Numbered from the stretch's first letter, positions 26,269 through 35,727 are shown. The stretch is DNA of 64,000 nucleotides from Amycolatopsis eburnea (GCF_003937945.1 NZ_RSEC01000021.1:248001-312000); one strand, 5' to 3'. Program-made: numbers and translations. The notes: generated from the letters alone by a model not told the origin.

Positions 26269-26550
26269 CCGCCGATGAGAGGGGACGAGCACGGCAAGCC
26301 GCAGCCCACGTGGGGCCGGAAGCTGTGCCCGGCGGCAGTTCGGCCGATTCGGGGTGAGCGCCCGGCAGATATCCATCGGGCCGCCGGACGGGCCCGCGTG
26401 GCTCCGGGGCGCGATCAGCGGGGCACGCCTGACCGGACGTGCTTCCCGCGCGACGGGGCGAGGGATTCGCGCGGCTTGGCTGTGGTGGCGCAACAACGAC
26501 GCCAAGCCGTGAAGCCATCACGGAAAATCTGGCCTCGCTGACCTGACCGC
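26249..26550 (+). repeat. 24-bp direct repeat bounding a 278-bp insert
   Basis: The 24 bases at 26249-26272, the 3' end and stop of the ferredoxin reductase gene, recur exactly at 26527-26550. The unit period is 278 bp. The enclosed DNA (26273-26526) has no convincing gene; an 88-codon frame at 26275-26541 lacks translation signals. It holds two hairpins, GGCTTGGC/GCCAAGCC (26473-26508 region) and CCGTGA/TCACGG (about 26506-26522). The layout suggests an insertion or tandem duplication that kept the gene end intact. Confidence 0.7.
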
Positions 26551-26567
26551 TCTGCCAAGATCGGGGC

Positions 26568-26942
26568 ATGACCGAAGAAGGGCACCTCCCGACCGGCGCG
26601 GAAATCCGGGCCTGGGCGTACAGCGGCGACGACGAGCCGGAGCAGGACTGGGACATCCTCATCGCCTGGCCCGAGAACCTGCCCGTGCTGCTCGAGGTCA
26701 TCCCCGATCCGGCCTGCCCGCTCCGCGCCCGCGAAACCCTGCTGTCCAGCCTCTACTGCATGGTCGGCCACGCCCAGGCCAAGGAAGACTTCCGCGAGAC
26801 CGCCCGGATCGCCGCGCAGTCCGGCGACGCCTGGCTCGAAACCTGGGCCCGCCGGGTCCGCGAGATCCTCGACCACCCCGAAGCGTTCAACCGCAAGGAC
26901 TGGTGCGGCTTCCCCGGCTACGCGACCAAGCCGGCCGGCTGA
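26568..26942 (+). CDS. Conserved-looking hypothetical protein
   Basis: 124 residues, acidic, no membrane segment. Features: DDEPEQDWDILIAWPENLPVLLEVI in the first half and helix-forming LRARETLLSSLYCMVGHAQAKEDF, ending with a Trp/Gly-rich tail. The alternating helices suggest a small scaffold or immunity-like protein; no family recognised. A CAAGAT box lies six bases before the ATG, so the mRNA is likely leaderless. The last 25 bases overlap the convergent MFS gene. Confidence 0.7.
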   Translation: MTEEGHLPTGAEIRAWAYSGDDEPEQDWDILIAWPENLPVLLEVIPDPACPLRARETLLSSLYCMVGHAQAKEDFRETARIAAQSGDAWLETWARRVREILDHPEAFNRKDWCGFPGYATKPAG

Positions 26943-28141
26943 CGAACCCGCGTCAAAGACAAGAACGCCACCAGGGCCAGGACCGCGAACCCCGCCATCG
27001 TCGCGGCCATCGGCACCGCGGTCCCCGGCCCGCCCAGCCCCACCAGCGGCGTCGCCGCGGCGCCGACCACGAACTGCAGCACCCCCAGCAACGCCGACGC
27101 CGACCCGGCCGAGCGGGCGTGGGAAGCCAGCGCCAGCGAACTCGCGTTCGGCATCACCAGCCCGATGCTCGACACCAGCAGGAACAACGACACCAGCAGC
27201 AACGCCAGCGGAGCCCGGAACACCGCCGACGCCAGCACGAAAGCTCCGCCGAGCACGCCCAGCGCGAGGCCCCACGCCAGCAGCACCCGCTCGGAAACCC
27301 GTCCGACGAGGCGGCCGTTGAGCTGGCCGGCCAGCACGATCCCCACGCCGTTCACGCCGAACACCACGCTGTACGCCTGCGGGCTCAGCCCGTACACGCC
27401 CTGCAGCGCGAACGACGAGCCCGAGATGTACGCGAACATCGACGCGAACAGCAGTCCCGACGCCAGCGCGTACCCCGCGAACGTCCGGTCCGCCACCAGC
27501 CGCCCGTACGTCCGCATCACCTGGCCGAGCCGGGCCGGGACGCGGACCGGGGAGGGCTCCGGCAGGAAGAACGCCACCACCGCCAGCAGCAGCGCGCCGA
27601 ACGCCGCCAGCACGACGAACACCCCGCGCCACGACGTCCAGTTCAGCAGCTGGCCGCCGAGCAGCGGGGCCAGGATCGGGGCCAGGCCGCTGACCAGCAT
27701 CAGCGTCGAGAAGAACTTCGTCATCGCGGTGCCGGAGTAGAGGTCGCGGACCGTGGCGCGCGCGATCACGATGCCCGCCGCCGCGCCCAGCGACTGGACG
27801 AACCGCGCGCCGACCAGCAGCCACGCGTCCGGGCTCACCGCGCACAGGACCGAGCCCACGACGTACAGCACCAGGCCCGCGAGCAGCGGACGGCGGCGGC
27901 CGAGCGCGTCCGACAGCGGGCCGAGCACCAGCTGGCCCAGCGCCAGCCCGGCGATGAACGCGCTCAGCGTCAGCTGGACCGTGCTGTCCGCCGCGCGCAG
28001 GTCCTCGGCCATCCGGGGGAGCGCGGGCAGGTACATGTCGATCGACAGCGGCCCGAACGCCGAGAGGCCACCCAGGATGAGGACGAACTTCAGCCGCTGC
28101 GCGCGTCCGCCGGCCGCGGTACGTTCCGCCGTGGTGGTCAT
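26918..28141 (-). CDS. MFS drug efflux transporter, Bcr/CflA family
   Basis: 407 residues with about 12 membrane helices. The N-terminal ILGGLSAFGPLSIDMYLPALP and the loop LGPLSDALGRRRPLLAGLVLY (motif A) are diagnostic of the Bcr/CflA DHA1 subfamily; the TM5 motif C region is LAPILAPLLGGQLL. Proton-driven export of drugs or sugars is expected. ATG 28141 is preceded by AGGAGG. It is divergent from the fucose locus through a 203-bp region and may simply be a neighbour rather than part of it. Confidence 0.9.
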   Translation of the reverse strand: MTTTAERTAAGGRAQRLKFVLILGGLSAFGPLSIDMYLPALPRMAEDLRAADSTVQLTLSAFIAGLALGQLVLGPLSDALGRRRPLLAGLVLYVVGSVLCAVSPDAWLLVGARFVQSLGAAAGIVIARATVRDLYSGTAMTKFFSTLMLVSGLAPILAPLLGGQLLNWTSWRGVFVVLAAFGALLLAVVAFFLPEPSPVRVPARLGQVMRTYGRLVADRTFAGYALASGLLFASMFAYISGSSFALQGVYGLSPQAYSVVFGVNGVGIVLAGQLNGRLVGRVSERVLLAWGLALGVLGGAFVLASAVFRAPLALLLVSLFLLVSSIGLVMPNASSLALASHARSAGSASALLGVLQFVVGAAATPLVGLGGPGTAVPMAATMAGFAVLALVAFLSLTRVRQPAGLVA

Positions 28142-28303
28142 CGGCCTCCTCCCGGTCCTGACTCCGACCAGCGACCCCGGCGGCGGGGCTATTCCGGCTG
28201 TGATCGGTGACACCCCGTGCTCAAAAGAGCGTGAACCGATACCGATCCGACCAATTTCGGGCCGATCCGCCGCCGGCTCTGGATCCAGGCTCGTGACTGC
28301 GAT

Positions 28304-28318
28304 ATACATCGGATGTCT
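28304..28318. promoter_or_regulatory. Candidate GntR operator before the fuconate genes
   Basis: ATACATCGGATGTCT contains the palindrome ACATC-G-GATGT and overlaps an AT-rich -10-like stretch (ATATAC). The same core, ACCTCGGATGTTT, lies before the GntR gene at 35671-35683 (12 of 15 positions shared over 35669-35683), supporting one regulon. Confidence 0.5.
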
Positions 28319-28344
28319 GGTCGGTGTGGGTGAAGGGAATGTCC

Positions 28345-29196
28345 GTGCAGCTAGTGCGCCTCGGAGAGCCGGGAAGTGAGCGTCCGTTCGTGCGGGCCGG
28401 CGACGGCACCACCTACGACCTGGGCGGGCTGACCGCCGACGTCGACGGCGGCTTCCTCGCCGCGGACGGCATCGCGCGCGCGGCCGCCGCGCTCGCCGCC
28501 GGGGAGCTGCCGGAGGCCGGCGTCGAGGGCCTTCGCGTGGGCTCGCCGATCGCCCAGCCCGGCAAGGTCGTCTGCATCGGCATGAACTACCGCCGCCACG
28601 CCGAGGAAACCGGCGCGACGCCGCCCACCGAGCCCGTTGTCTTCATGAAGGCACCGGACGTCGTGGTCGGCCCCGCCGACGACGTCCTCATCCCGCGCGG
28701 TTCCACGAGCACCGACTGGGAGGTGGAGCTGGGCGTCGTCATCGGCAAGACCGCCCGCTACCTCGACAGCGTCGAGGAGGCCCTGGAGTACGTCGCCGGC
28801 TACGTCGTCTCGAACGACGTCTCCGAGCGCGCGCTGCAGTTCCGCACCGCCCAGTGGGACAAGGGCAAGTCGTGCGAGAACTTCAACCCGCTCGGCCCGG
28901 CACTGGTCCCGGCGAGCGAGGTGCCCGACCCGCAGGACCTCGGCCTGCGGCTGTGGATCAACGGCGAGAAGAAGCAGGACTCGTCCACCAAGGACATGAT
29001 CTTCAGCGTCGCCGAGATCGTGCACCACCTCAGCCAGGTGATGGTGCTGCGGCCCGGCGACCTGATCAACACCGGCACCCCCGAAGGCGTCGCGCTCGGG
29101 CAGCCCGACCCGAAGCCGTACCTGCGCGACGGCGACGTGATCGAGCTGGAGATCGACGGCCTCGGCCGCCAGCGCCAGACCGCGAGGCAGGCCTGA
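28345..29196 (+). CDS. Fumarylacetoacetate hydrolase-family enzyme, probable 2,4-diketo-3-deoxy-L-fuconate hydrolase
   Basis: 283 residues from GTG 28345, placed six bases after GAAGGGA; starts at 28324 or 28339 are also open. FAH-fold motifs: [16 protein letters not shown], metal ligands in [12 protein letters not shown] (Glu, Glu) and [28 protein letters not shown] (Asp), and [16 protein letters not shown]. In the non-phosphorylating L-fucose route this family cleaves the diketo acid to pyruvate and lactate. The next genes, fuconate dehydratase and SDR, give exactly the preceding steps, so the assignment rests on context. Confidence 0.82.
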   Translation: MQLVRLGEPGSERPFVRAGDGTTYDLGGLTADVDGGFLAADGIARAAAALAAGELPEAGVEGLRVGSPIAQPGKVVCIGMNYRRHAEETGATPPTEPVVFMKAPDVVVGPADDVLIPRGSTSTDWEVELGVVIGKTARYLDSVEEALEYVAGYVVSNDVSERALQFRTAQWDKGKSCENFNPLGPALVPASEVPDPQDLGLRLWINGEKKQDSSTKDMIFSVAEIVHHLSQVMVLRPGDLINTGTPEGVALGQPDPKPYLRDGDVIELEIDGLGRQRQTARQA

Positions 29197-29198
29197 CC

Positions 29199-30503
29199 AT
29201 GGCGAAGATCATCGGCATGGAGGTCCTCGACGTCCGGTTCCCGACGTCGAAGGAGCTCGACGGCTCGGACGCGATGAACCCCGACCCGGACTACTCGGCC
29301 GCCTACGTCGTGCTGCACGCCGACGGCGGCCCGGACGGCTACGGCCTCGCGTTCACCATCGGCCGCGGCAACGACGTCCAGGCCGCCGCGATCCGCGCGC
29401 TCGCCCCGCACGTCGTCGGGCGCGAGGTCCCGGAGGACGCGGCCGCGCTCGGCGACCTGTCCCGCACGCTCGTCGGCGACTCGCAGTTCCGCTGGCTGGG
29501 CCCGGAAAAGGGCGTCGCGCACATGGCCGTCGGCGCGATCGTCAACGCCGCGTGGGACCTCGCCGCCCGCCGGGCGAACCTCCCGGTCTGGCGGTTCGCC
29601 GCGCGGATGACCCCGGAGGAACTCGTCTCCCTGGTCGACTTCCGGTACCTGTCCGACGCGCTCACCGAGGCCGAAGCCCTGGAGATCCTGCGGCGCGCGG
29701 AACCCGGCCGCGCCGAACGCGCGAAGCAGCTGGAAGCGCACGGCTACCGCGCCTACAGCACGTCTCCCGGCTGGCTCGGGTACGCCGACGCGAAGCTCGT
29801 GCGGCTCGCCGAACAGGCCGTCGCGGACGGCTTCGAGATGATCAAGCTCAAGGTCGGCGGCAACCTCGAGGACGACGTCCGGCGGATGAAGCTCGCCCGC
29901 GAAACCGTCGGGCCGGACGTCCGGATCGCCGTCGACGCCAACCAGCGCTGGGACGTCTCCGCCGCGGTCACCTGGATGACCGCGCTGGCGCCGTACGACC
30001 CGTACTGGATCGAGGAGCCGACGTCCCCCGACGACGTCCTCGGGCACGCGGCCATCGCGAAAGCGCTTGCGCCGATCAAGATCGCCACCGGCGAGCACGT
30101 CCAGAACCGCGTCGTCTTCAAGCAGCTGCTGCAGGCGGACGCGATTTCGGTGCTGCAGCTGGACGCCGCCCGCGTCGGCGGGTTCAACGAGAACCTGGCG
30201 ATCCTGTTGCTGGCGGCCAAGTTCGGCGTCCCGGTGTGCCCGCACGCCGGTGGTGTCGGGCTGTGCGAGCTGGTCCGGCACCTGTCGATGTTCGACTTCG
30301 TGGCGGTGTCCGGCACCGACGCGGACCGTTCGATCGAGTGGGTGGACCACCTGCACGAGCACTTCACCGACCCGGCCGTCGTCGAACGCGGCCGGTACCT
30401 CGCCCCGACCGCACCCGGGTTCTCCGCGCGCATGCACGACGCCACGCTGCGCCGGTTCCGCTTCCCGGACGGTCCCGAGTGGACGGAGACCGCAAGTGAG
30501 TGA
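29199..30503 (+). CDS. L-fuconate dehydratase (enolase superfamily)
   Basis: 434 residues, right length for the fuconate dehydratase branch. It removes water from L-fuconate to give 2-keto-3-deoxy-L-fuconate. Catalytic and metal residues are visible: Lys216-x-Lys218 (IKLKVGG), metal ligands Asp246 (VDANQRW), Glu272 (IEEPTSPDD) and Glu299 (ATGEHVQNR), and His349 (CPHAGGVGL). The N-terminal [34 protein letters not shown] opening, here started MAKIIG, is characteristic. It follows the FAH gene by two bases and overlaps the SDR by eight. Confidence 0.92.
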   Translation: MAKIIGMEVLDVRFPTSKELDGSDAMNPDPDYSAAYVVLHADGGPDGYGLAFTIGRGNDVQAAAIRALAPHVVGREVPEDAAALGDLSRTLVGDSQFRWLGPEKGVAHMAVGAIVNAAWDLAARRANLPVWRFAARMTPEELVSLVDFRYLSDALTEAEALEILRRAEPGRAERAKQLEAHGYRAYSTSPGWLGYADAKLVRLAEQAVADGFEMIKLKVGGNLEDDVRRMKLARETVGPDVRIAVDANQRWDVSAAVTWMTALAPYDPYWIEEPTSPDDVLGHAAIAKALAPIKIATGEHVQNRVVFKQLLQADAISVLQLDAARVGGFNENLAILLLAAKFGVPVCPHAGGVGLCELVRHLSMFDFVAVSGTDADRSIEWVDHLHEHFTDPAVVERGRYLAPTAPGFSARMHDATLRRFRFPDGPEWTETASE

Positions 30504-31242
30504 ATTCGAGGGCCTGGTGGCCGCCGTCACCGGAGGCGCCTCGGGCATCGGCAAGGCGGTGGCGACCCTGCTGGCCGAGCGCGGCGCCCAGGTGGCGGTC
30601 CTCGACCTGAAGCCGGACGACGACGGCTTCCGCTGCGACGTCTCTTCGGATGACGAAGTCCGCGAAGCCATCGACGCCGTCGTGGAACGCTTCGGGCGCC
30701 TCGACATCCTCGTCAACAACGCGGGCATCGGCGCGCAAGGCGACGTCACGGCCAACGACGACGACGAATGGCACCGCGTGTTCGACGTCAACCTCGTCGG
30801 CATGGTCCGGCTCGCCCGCGCCGCGCTGCCGCACCTCAAGAACTCGCCGTCCGCGGCGATCGTCAACACCTGCTCCATCGCGGCCTGGGCGGGCCTGCCC
30901 AACCGCGCGCTCTACTCGGCCAGCAAGGGCGCGGTGCTCTCGCTGACCCTGGCGATGGCGACCGACCACCTGCCCGACCGCGTCCGCGTCAACTGCGTGT
31001 GCCCGGGCACGGCGGACACCCCCTGGGTGGGCCGTCTCCTCGACGCCGCGGACGACCCGGCGGCCGAACGCGCGGCCCTCGCGGCGCGCCAGCCGATGGG
31101 CCGCCTGGTCACCGCCGAGGAGGTCGCGAACGCCGTCGTCTACCTCGCGAGTCCCCTTTCCGCTTCGACCACCGGCACGGCGCTGGCGGTCGACGGCGGC
31201 ATGTACGGCCTGCGCCCGCGCGGCCCCGTTCAACCCCGGTAA
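30496..31242 (+). CDS. SDR oxidoreductase, probable 2-keto-3-deoxy-L-fuconate dehydrogenase
   Basis: 248 residues. Classical SDR with TGGASGIG (about 11-18), Asp after beta-2 (LDLKP) favouring NAD, NNAG (about 75) and YSASKGAV (about 141). Overlapping the fuconate dehydratase gene by eight bases, it is expected to oxidise C4 of 2-keto-3-deoxy-L-fuconate to the diketo acid for the FAH-family hydrolase. An alternative is a sugar dehydrogenase at the start of the pathway, but an aldo/keto reductase for that step is present at 36071. Confidence 0.85.
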   Translation: MSEFEGLVAAVTGGASGIGKAVATLLAERGAQVAVLDLKPDDDGFRCDVSSDDEVREAIDAVVERFGRLDILVNNAGIGAQGDVTANDDDEWHRVFDVNLVGMVRLARAALPHLKNSPSAAIVNTCSIAAWAGLPNRALYSASKGAVLSLTLAMATDHLPDRVRVNCVCPGTADTPWVGRLLDAADDPAAERAALAARQPMGRLVTAEEVANAVVYLASPLSASTTGTALAVDGGMYGLRPRGPVQPR

Positions 31243-31271
31243 GACTTTCCGCCGTCATCAAGGAGGATGTT

Positions 31272-32312
31272 GTGCGCACGAGGGTGATCAAGGTGGCCGC
31301 GGTCGCCGCCTGCGGCCTGGTACTGGCCGCCTGTGGGTCCACGAAGGACAACGCGGCGGCGCCCGCGGCGGGCGGCGGTTCGGGCGGCAAGGTCGGCGCG
31401 ACCCTGCCCCTGCTGACCTCGCCGTTCTGGCAGGCCTACAACAACTACGTGCCCAAGATGGCCAAGGAGGAGGGCGTCGACGTCCTCCCGACGGTCAACG
31501 CCGACAGCGACCCGGCCAAGCTGATCACCGACATCGGCACCTTCCTCAACCAGGGCGTCAAGGGCCTGGTCGTGACGCCGCTGGACTCGGCCGCGATCGT
31601 CGCCGGGCTCAAGCAGGCGGAGAACAAGGGCGTGCCGGTGGTCGCCGTCGACGTCGCCCCCGAGAGCGGCAAGGTCGCCATGGTCGTGCGGGCCGACAAC
31701 AAGGCCTACGGCACCAAGGCGTGCGAAGCGATCGGGGAGAAGGTCAAGTCCGGCAAGGTCGTGCAGATCATGGGCGACCTCGCGTCGGTCAACGGCCGCG
31801 ACCGCTCGGAAGCCTTCCGCGACTGCATGAAGGCGAAGTACCCGGGCATCCAGGTGCTGGAGATCCCGGCCGAGTGGAAGGCCGACAAGGCGTCGTCCGG
31901 CCTGGACAGCATGCTGACCGCCAACCCGGACATCAAGGGCGTCTACATGCAGGCCGGCGGCGTCTACCTGGCGCCGACCGAGCAGGCGCTCAAGCGCAAG
32001 AATCTGTTCTTCCCGGTCGGCGACCCGAAGCACATCGTGCTCGTCTCCAACGACGGCATCCCGCAGGAACTGGCCGCGATCCGCGCCGGCGAACTGGACG
32101 CCACCGTGTCCCAGCCGGCCGACGCGTACGCGAAGTACGGCTTGTACTGGCTGAAGAAGGCCATGGCGGGCGAGACGTTCAAGCCGGGCCCGACCGACCA
32201 CGACAGCACCATCGTCGAGATCAGCCCCGGCATCCTCGAAGACCAGCTGCCCGCGCCGGTCATCACCAAGGACAACGTGGACGACAAGGCCCTCTGGGGG
32301 AACAACCTGTGA
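31272..32312 (+). CDS. Sugar ABC transporter substrate-binding lipoprotein
   Basis: 346 residues. Signal peptide with lipobox LVLAAC (Cys21), then a periplasmic-binding-protein type 1 fold (RbsB-like: TLPLLTSPFWQAYNNYVPKMAKEEGV, VTPLDSAAIVAGLKQAENKGVPVVAVDV). AGGAGG five bases before GTG 31272. It captures the pentose/deoxyhexose substrate of the operon outside the membrane and hands it to the permease; L-fucose or a related sugar is the inferred ligand. The ATPase gene overlaps by four bases. Confidence 0.92.
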   Translation: MRTRVIKVAAVAACGLVLAACGSTKDNAAAPAAGGGSGGKVGATLPLLTSPFWQAYNNYVPKMAKEEGVDVLPTVNADSDPAKLITDIGTFLNQGVKGLVVTPLDSAAIVAGLKQAENKGVPVVAVDVAPESGKVAMVVRADNKAYGTKACEAIGEKVKSGKVVQIMGDLASVNGRDRSEAFRDCMKAKYPGIQVLEIPAEWKADKASSGLDSMLTANPDIKGVYMQAGGVYLAPTEQALKRKNLFFPVGDPKHIVLVSNDGIPQELAAIRAGELDATVSQPADAYAKYGLYWLKKAMAGETFKPGPTDHDSTIVEISPGILEDQLPAPVITKDNVDDKALWGNNL

Positions 32313-33805
32313 CCCCGGTCGTCAGCGCCCGCGGCGTCGGGAAGCGCTACGGCCCGACCGTGGCGCTGCACGACGTCAGCCTCACCGTGCACCCCGGCGA
32401 GTCGCACGCGCTCGTCGGGCGCAACGGGGCAGGCAAGTCGACGCTCGTCTCCATCCTCACCGGCCTGTCCGCCACGGACACCGGGCACGTCGAGTTCGGC
32501 GGCGAGCCGGCCCCTCCACTGTCCAAACAGGACGACTGGAAGGCGCGCGTCGCCTGCGTGTACCAGCACGCGATGGTCGTCCCGCAGCTCACCGTCGCCG
32601 AGAACCTGTTCCTCAACCGGCAGGCGGGCGGCGGGTTCTCGATCGGCTGGAAGTCGTTGCGGCGCAAGGCGCGCGAGCTGCTGGACTCGTGGGACGTGCA
32701 CGTCGACGTCGACACCCCGGCCGGCGAGCTGTCGGTCGAGGACCGGCAGTTCGTCGAGATCGCCCGGGCGCTGTCCTACGGCGCCCGGTTCATCGTGCTC
32801 GACGAGCCGACCGCGCAGCTGGACAGCCAGGCCATCGAGCGGCTCTTCGACCGGATGCGCCAGATGCAGGCGGGCGGGGTGACCTTCCTGTTCATCTCGC
32901 ACCACCTGCACGAGGTCTACGAGGTCTGCCAGGCGGTGACCGTGCTGCGCGACGCGAAGCACGTGCTCACCGCCCCGGTGGCCGAGGTGGGACGCGCCGA
33001 ACTGGTCGACGCGATGACCGGCGAACCCGGCGGCCTGTCCGTGCGGGACGCCGCTTCGCGCGAGTCCCTCGAAGCGGACGCCCCGGAGATCCTCGCGGTC
33101 GACGGCCTCTCCGGGGACGGCTTCCGGGACGTCTCCTTCCGGCTGCGTCGCGGCGAAGTGGTCGGGTTCGCGGGCAGCAACGCCAGCGGCAAGCACCAGG
33201 TCGCCGAAACGGTCTACGGCCTGCGGACACCGTCGGCGGGCACGATCCGCGTCGACGGCTCGCCGCTGCGGCCCGGCGACATCCCGGCGGCGCTGCGCGC
33301 GGGGATCGGCTGCGTCCCGCGCGACCGGCACCACGAAGGCCTGGTGCTGGAGCACTCGATCGCCGACAACGCGACGCTGTCCATCCTGGACAAGCTGGGC
33401 CGCGGCGGGATCGCGTCCCCGGCCACGCGGCACGCGAAGGCGTCCCAGGCGCTGAAGGACTACGACATCGTGGCCGCGGGCGCCGAACAGCCGGTGTCGG
33501 ACCTCTCCGGCGGCAACCAGCAGAAGGTCGTCCTGGCGCGGGCGTTGCTGAGCGATCCGCGGGTGGTCGTGCTGATCAACCCGACGGCCGGGGTGGACGT
33601 GAAGTCGAAGGAGGCGCTGCTCGCGGTCGTCGACCGGGTGCGCGCCGAAGGCAAGGCGGTGCTGATCGTCAGCGACGAGCTGGACGACCTGCGCCTGAGC
33701 GACCGGGTCCTGGTGCTGCGCGCCGGGGCCGTGGTCGCCGAGCACCAGGCCGGGTGGTCCGACGGCGACCTCGTGGCCGACATCGAAGGAGTCGAGCTGT
33801 CGTGA
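32309..33805 (+). CDS. Sugar ABC transporter ATPase, tandem NBDs (RbsA type)
   Basis: 498 residues, two nucleotide-binding domains. NBD1 has an intact Walker A (GRNGAGKST, 37-45) and Walker B (VLDEPT, Asp165-Glu166) but signature LSVED. NBD2 has an altered Walker A (GSNASGKHQ, 289-297), a canonical signature LSGGN (399-403) and INPT (423-426) where DEPT is expected. In the sandwich dimer, one site (Walker A1/B1 with signature 2) is therefore canonical and the other is degenerate on all three motifs. Powers import of the sugar bound by the preceding lipoprotein. Coupled by GTGA overlaps on both sides. Confidence 0.92.
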   Translation: MTPVVSARGVGKRYGPTVALHDVSLTVHPGESHALVGRNGAGKSTLVSILTGLSATDTGHVEFGGEPAPPLSKQDDWKARVACVYQHAMVVPQLTVAENLFLNRQAGGGFSIGWKSLRRKARELLDSWDVHVDVDTPAGELSVEDRQFVEIARALSYGARFIVLDEPTAQLDSQAIERLFDRMRQMQAGGVTFLFISHHLHEVYEVCQAVTVLRDAKHVLTAPVAEVGRAELVDAMTGEPGGLSVRDAASRESLEADAPEILAVDGLSGDGFRDVSFRLRRGEVVGFAGSNASGKHQVAETVYGLRTPSAGTIRVDGSPLRPGDIPAALRAGIGCVPRDRHHEGLVLEHSIADNATLSILDKLGRGGIASPATRHAKASQALKDYDIVAAGAEQPVSDLSGGNQQKVVLARALLSDPRVVVLINPTAGVDVKSKEALLAVVDRVRAEGKAVLIVSDELDDLRLSDRVLVLRAGAVVAEHQAGWSDGDLVADIEGVELS

Positions 33806-34815
33806 CCGACGTGATGACCTCTCCGCAAACGGAGCTGCCCGCGCCGCCACGGCGCCGGAAGGCCCTCTGGCTGCGCGAACTGGCGCTGCTGCCCGCGCTC
33901 GTCGTGGTGTTCGTCATCGGCGGCCTGGTCGACGACACCTTCGTCGGCTGGAGCAACATCGTCAGCATCCTGACCGCGTCGGCGGCGCTGTCGCTGGTCG
34001 TGCTGGGCGAGTCGCTGGTGCTGATCACCGGGAAGTTCGACCTGTCGCTGGAGTCGACGATGGGCCTGGCCCCGGCACTCGGCGCGATGGTCGTGATCCC
34101 GGCGGCGTCGGCGGGCTTCGGCGTCGAGCTGCCCGCGGCGATCGGCCTGCTGATCATCCCGCTGTGCGGGGCGCTGGTCGGGTTCGTCAACGGCTTCCTG
34201 ATCGTGAAGCTGAAGCTGAACGCCTTCATCGTCACCCTGGCCATGCTGACCGTGCTGCGCGGCGTGCAGGTCGGGTCGACGCAGGGCAAGACGCTGTTCA
34301 ACCTGCCCGACTCGTTCACCAACCTCGCCACGACGACGTTCGCCGGGCTGCCGATGTCGGTCTGGCTGGCCGCGGCGCTGTTCGCGATCGCCGGCTGGGT
34401 GCTGCGCTACCACCGCGTCGGCCGCGCGCTGTACGCGATCGGCGGCAACCGCGAAGCCGCGCGGGCGGCCGGTGTCCGCGTCGACCGGATCGCGTGGGCG
34501 GTGTTCGTCATCGCCGGGATCCTCGCGGCGGTCGGCGGCCTCGCCTACACCGGTTACGTCGGCGCGCTGGGCGCGAACCAGGGCTCCGGGCTGATCCTGC
34601 AGGTGTTCGCGGCGGCGGTGATCGGCGGCGTCTCCCTCGACGGCGGCAAGGGCACGCTCGTCGGGGCGCTCACCGGCGTCCTGCTGCTGTCGTCGGTGTC
34701 GAGCCTGCTCAACTACGCGCACGTCCGCGCGGAGTGGCAGGGCGCGATCTACGGCGCCATCATCCTGGTCGCGCTGATCATCGCCCGCTACGCCGGCGGC
34801 AAACCCCAAACCTGA
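33802..34815 (+). CDS. Sugar ABC transporter permease (RbsC type)
   Basis: 337 residues with about 9-10 membrane helices; motifs GKFDLSLESTMGLAPALGAM and the cytosolic coupling region YRYHR...YAIGGNREAARAAGVRV, plus GAVIGGVSLDGGKGTLVGAL-like glycine-rich loop, are those of branched sugar permeases of the ribose/rhamnose group. GTG 33802 overlaps the ATPase stop by four bases. Last gene of the operon starting at 28345; a 57-bp perfect palindrome follows. Confidence 0.92.
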   Translation: MTDVMTSPQTELPAPPRRRKALWLRELALLPALVVVFVIGGLVDDTFVGWSNIVSILTASAALSLVVLGESLVLITGKFDLSLESTMGLAPALGAMVVIPAASAGFGVELPAAIGLLIIPLCGALVGFVNGFLIVKLKLNAFIVTLAMLTVLRGVQVGSTQGKTLFNLPDSFTNLATTTFAGLPMSVWLAAALFAIAGWVLRYHRVGRALYAIGGNREAARAAGVRVDRIAWAVFVIAGILAAVGGLAYTGYVGALGANQGSGLILQVFAAAVIGGVSLDGGKGTLVGALTGVLLLSSVSSLLNYAHVRAEWQGAIYGAIILVALIIARYAGGKPQT

Positions 34816-34844
34816 CCCCGACCCCGTGATCATCGGACGTTCCC

Positions 34845-34901
34845 GTGCCGTTAAGGCCACCTTACGGGCGTCAGACGCCCGTAAGGTGGCCTTAACGGCA
34901 C
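34845..34901. terminator. 57-bp perfect palindrome, probable bidirectional terminator
   Basis: Two 28-bp arms (34845-34872 and 34874-34901) around a single central A. Each arm contains TAAGG-CCA-CCTTA, itself palindromic. It separates the convergent permease and GntR genes. No U-tract on either side. Confidence 0.75.
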
Positions 34902-34924
34902 TTCGCGAAGGTGGTGTCGTGCGG

Positions 34925-35647
34925 TCAGGAAGCTTCGGCGGCGGGCTCGTCGGTCGTGGTCGGGTCGTCCGCGGTGCCCAGCGCGTTGCGCAGCCACTGC
35001 TCCACGCCCGCGACGTGCACGGTCGCCCACGAGCGCGCCACTTCCGGCTCGCGCGCCGCGATGGCCTCGTAGATCGCCGTGTGCTGTTCGCGGGTCTTCG
35101 CGACCGCGCCCTCCTGGGTGAGGCCGCGCCAGATGCGGGCGCGCGCGGTCGGCCCCGACAGGCTGTCCAGCAGCGAGCAGAGCACGGGGTTGCCGGAGCC
35201 GTCGGCGATCTTGCGGTGGAACTGGAGGTCGTTGGCGACCAGCGCCTCGACGGTCGGCGAGTCCTCCAGCTCCCCGAGCAGCTGGCCCAGCTCGGTGATG
35301 TCGTCGTCGCTCATGTGCAGCGCGGCGAGCGCGGTCGCGGCCGGCTCGAGGATCCGCCGCACGGCGAGGAAGTCGAGCACGGTGTCGTCGCGGTGGAAGT
35401 CGACCACGAACGTCATCGCGTCGAGCAGCAGGTTCGGCTCGAGGCTGGTGACGTACGTGCCGTCGCCCTGCCGGACGTCGAGCACCCTGATCAGGCACAA
35501 CGCCTTGACGGCCTCCCGCAGGGAGCTGCGCGAGAGCCCGAGCCGCTGTGCCAGCTCGGCCTCCTTCGGCAGCCGGTCGCCCGGCGCCAGCTCGCCGGAG
35601 ATGATCATGTCCTTGATCTTGTCGATCGCGACATCGGTGACGGGCAT
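34925..35647 (-). CDS. GntR-family regulator (FadR/FCD), probable fucose-locus repressor
   Basis: 240 residues from ATG 35647. Winged HTH (APGDRLPKEAELAQRLGLSRSSLREAVKALCLIRVLDVRQGDGTY, about 20-65) and FCD helical domain with the metal-ligand pattern (NDLQFHRKIADGSG, H in REQHTAIYEAI, H in WATVHVAGVEQWL). It lies between the two halves of the catabolic locus, convergent with the transport operon and divergent from mutarotase-reductase-lactonase. The core CGGATGT is shared by its own upstream region and that of the 28345 operon, pointing to autoregulation and control of both arms. GGGAGG precedes the start. Confidence 0.9.
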   Translation of the reverse strand: MPVTDVAIDKIKDMIISGELAPGDRLPKEAELAQRLGLSRSSLREAVKALCLIRVLDVRQGDGTYVTSLEPNLLLDAMTFVVDFHRDDTVLDFLAVRRILEPAATALAALHMSDDDITELGQLLGELEDSPTVEALVANDLQFHRKIADGSGNPVLCSLLDSLSGPTARARIWRGLTQEGAVAKTREQHTAIYEAIAAREPEVARSWATVHVAGVEQWLRNALGTADDPTTTDEPAAEAS

Positions 35648-35668
35648 CGTGTCCGTCCTCCCTGCACC

Positions 35669-35697
35669 AGACCTCGGATGTTTCGGTGTTCGACACC
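35669..35697. promoter_or_regulatory. Divergent operator region of the fucose locus
   Basis: Contains AGACCTCGGATGTTT (35669-35683), matching the site at 28304-28318, followed by the palindrome GGTGT-TCG-ACACC (35685-35697). It sits between the GntR start (35647) and the mutarotase start (35728), so one site could control both directions. Confidence 0.45.
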
Positions 35698-35727
35698 AGC
35701 GTGCCATGTCCCGGCGAAGGAGGGGTG

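Noticed and set aside
26275..26541. 88-codon frame inside the repeat-bounded insert
   Set aside because: No ribosome binding site or leaderless box, composition like non-coding DNA, and it runs into the duplicated gene end.
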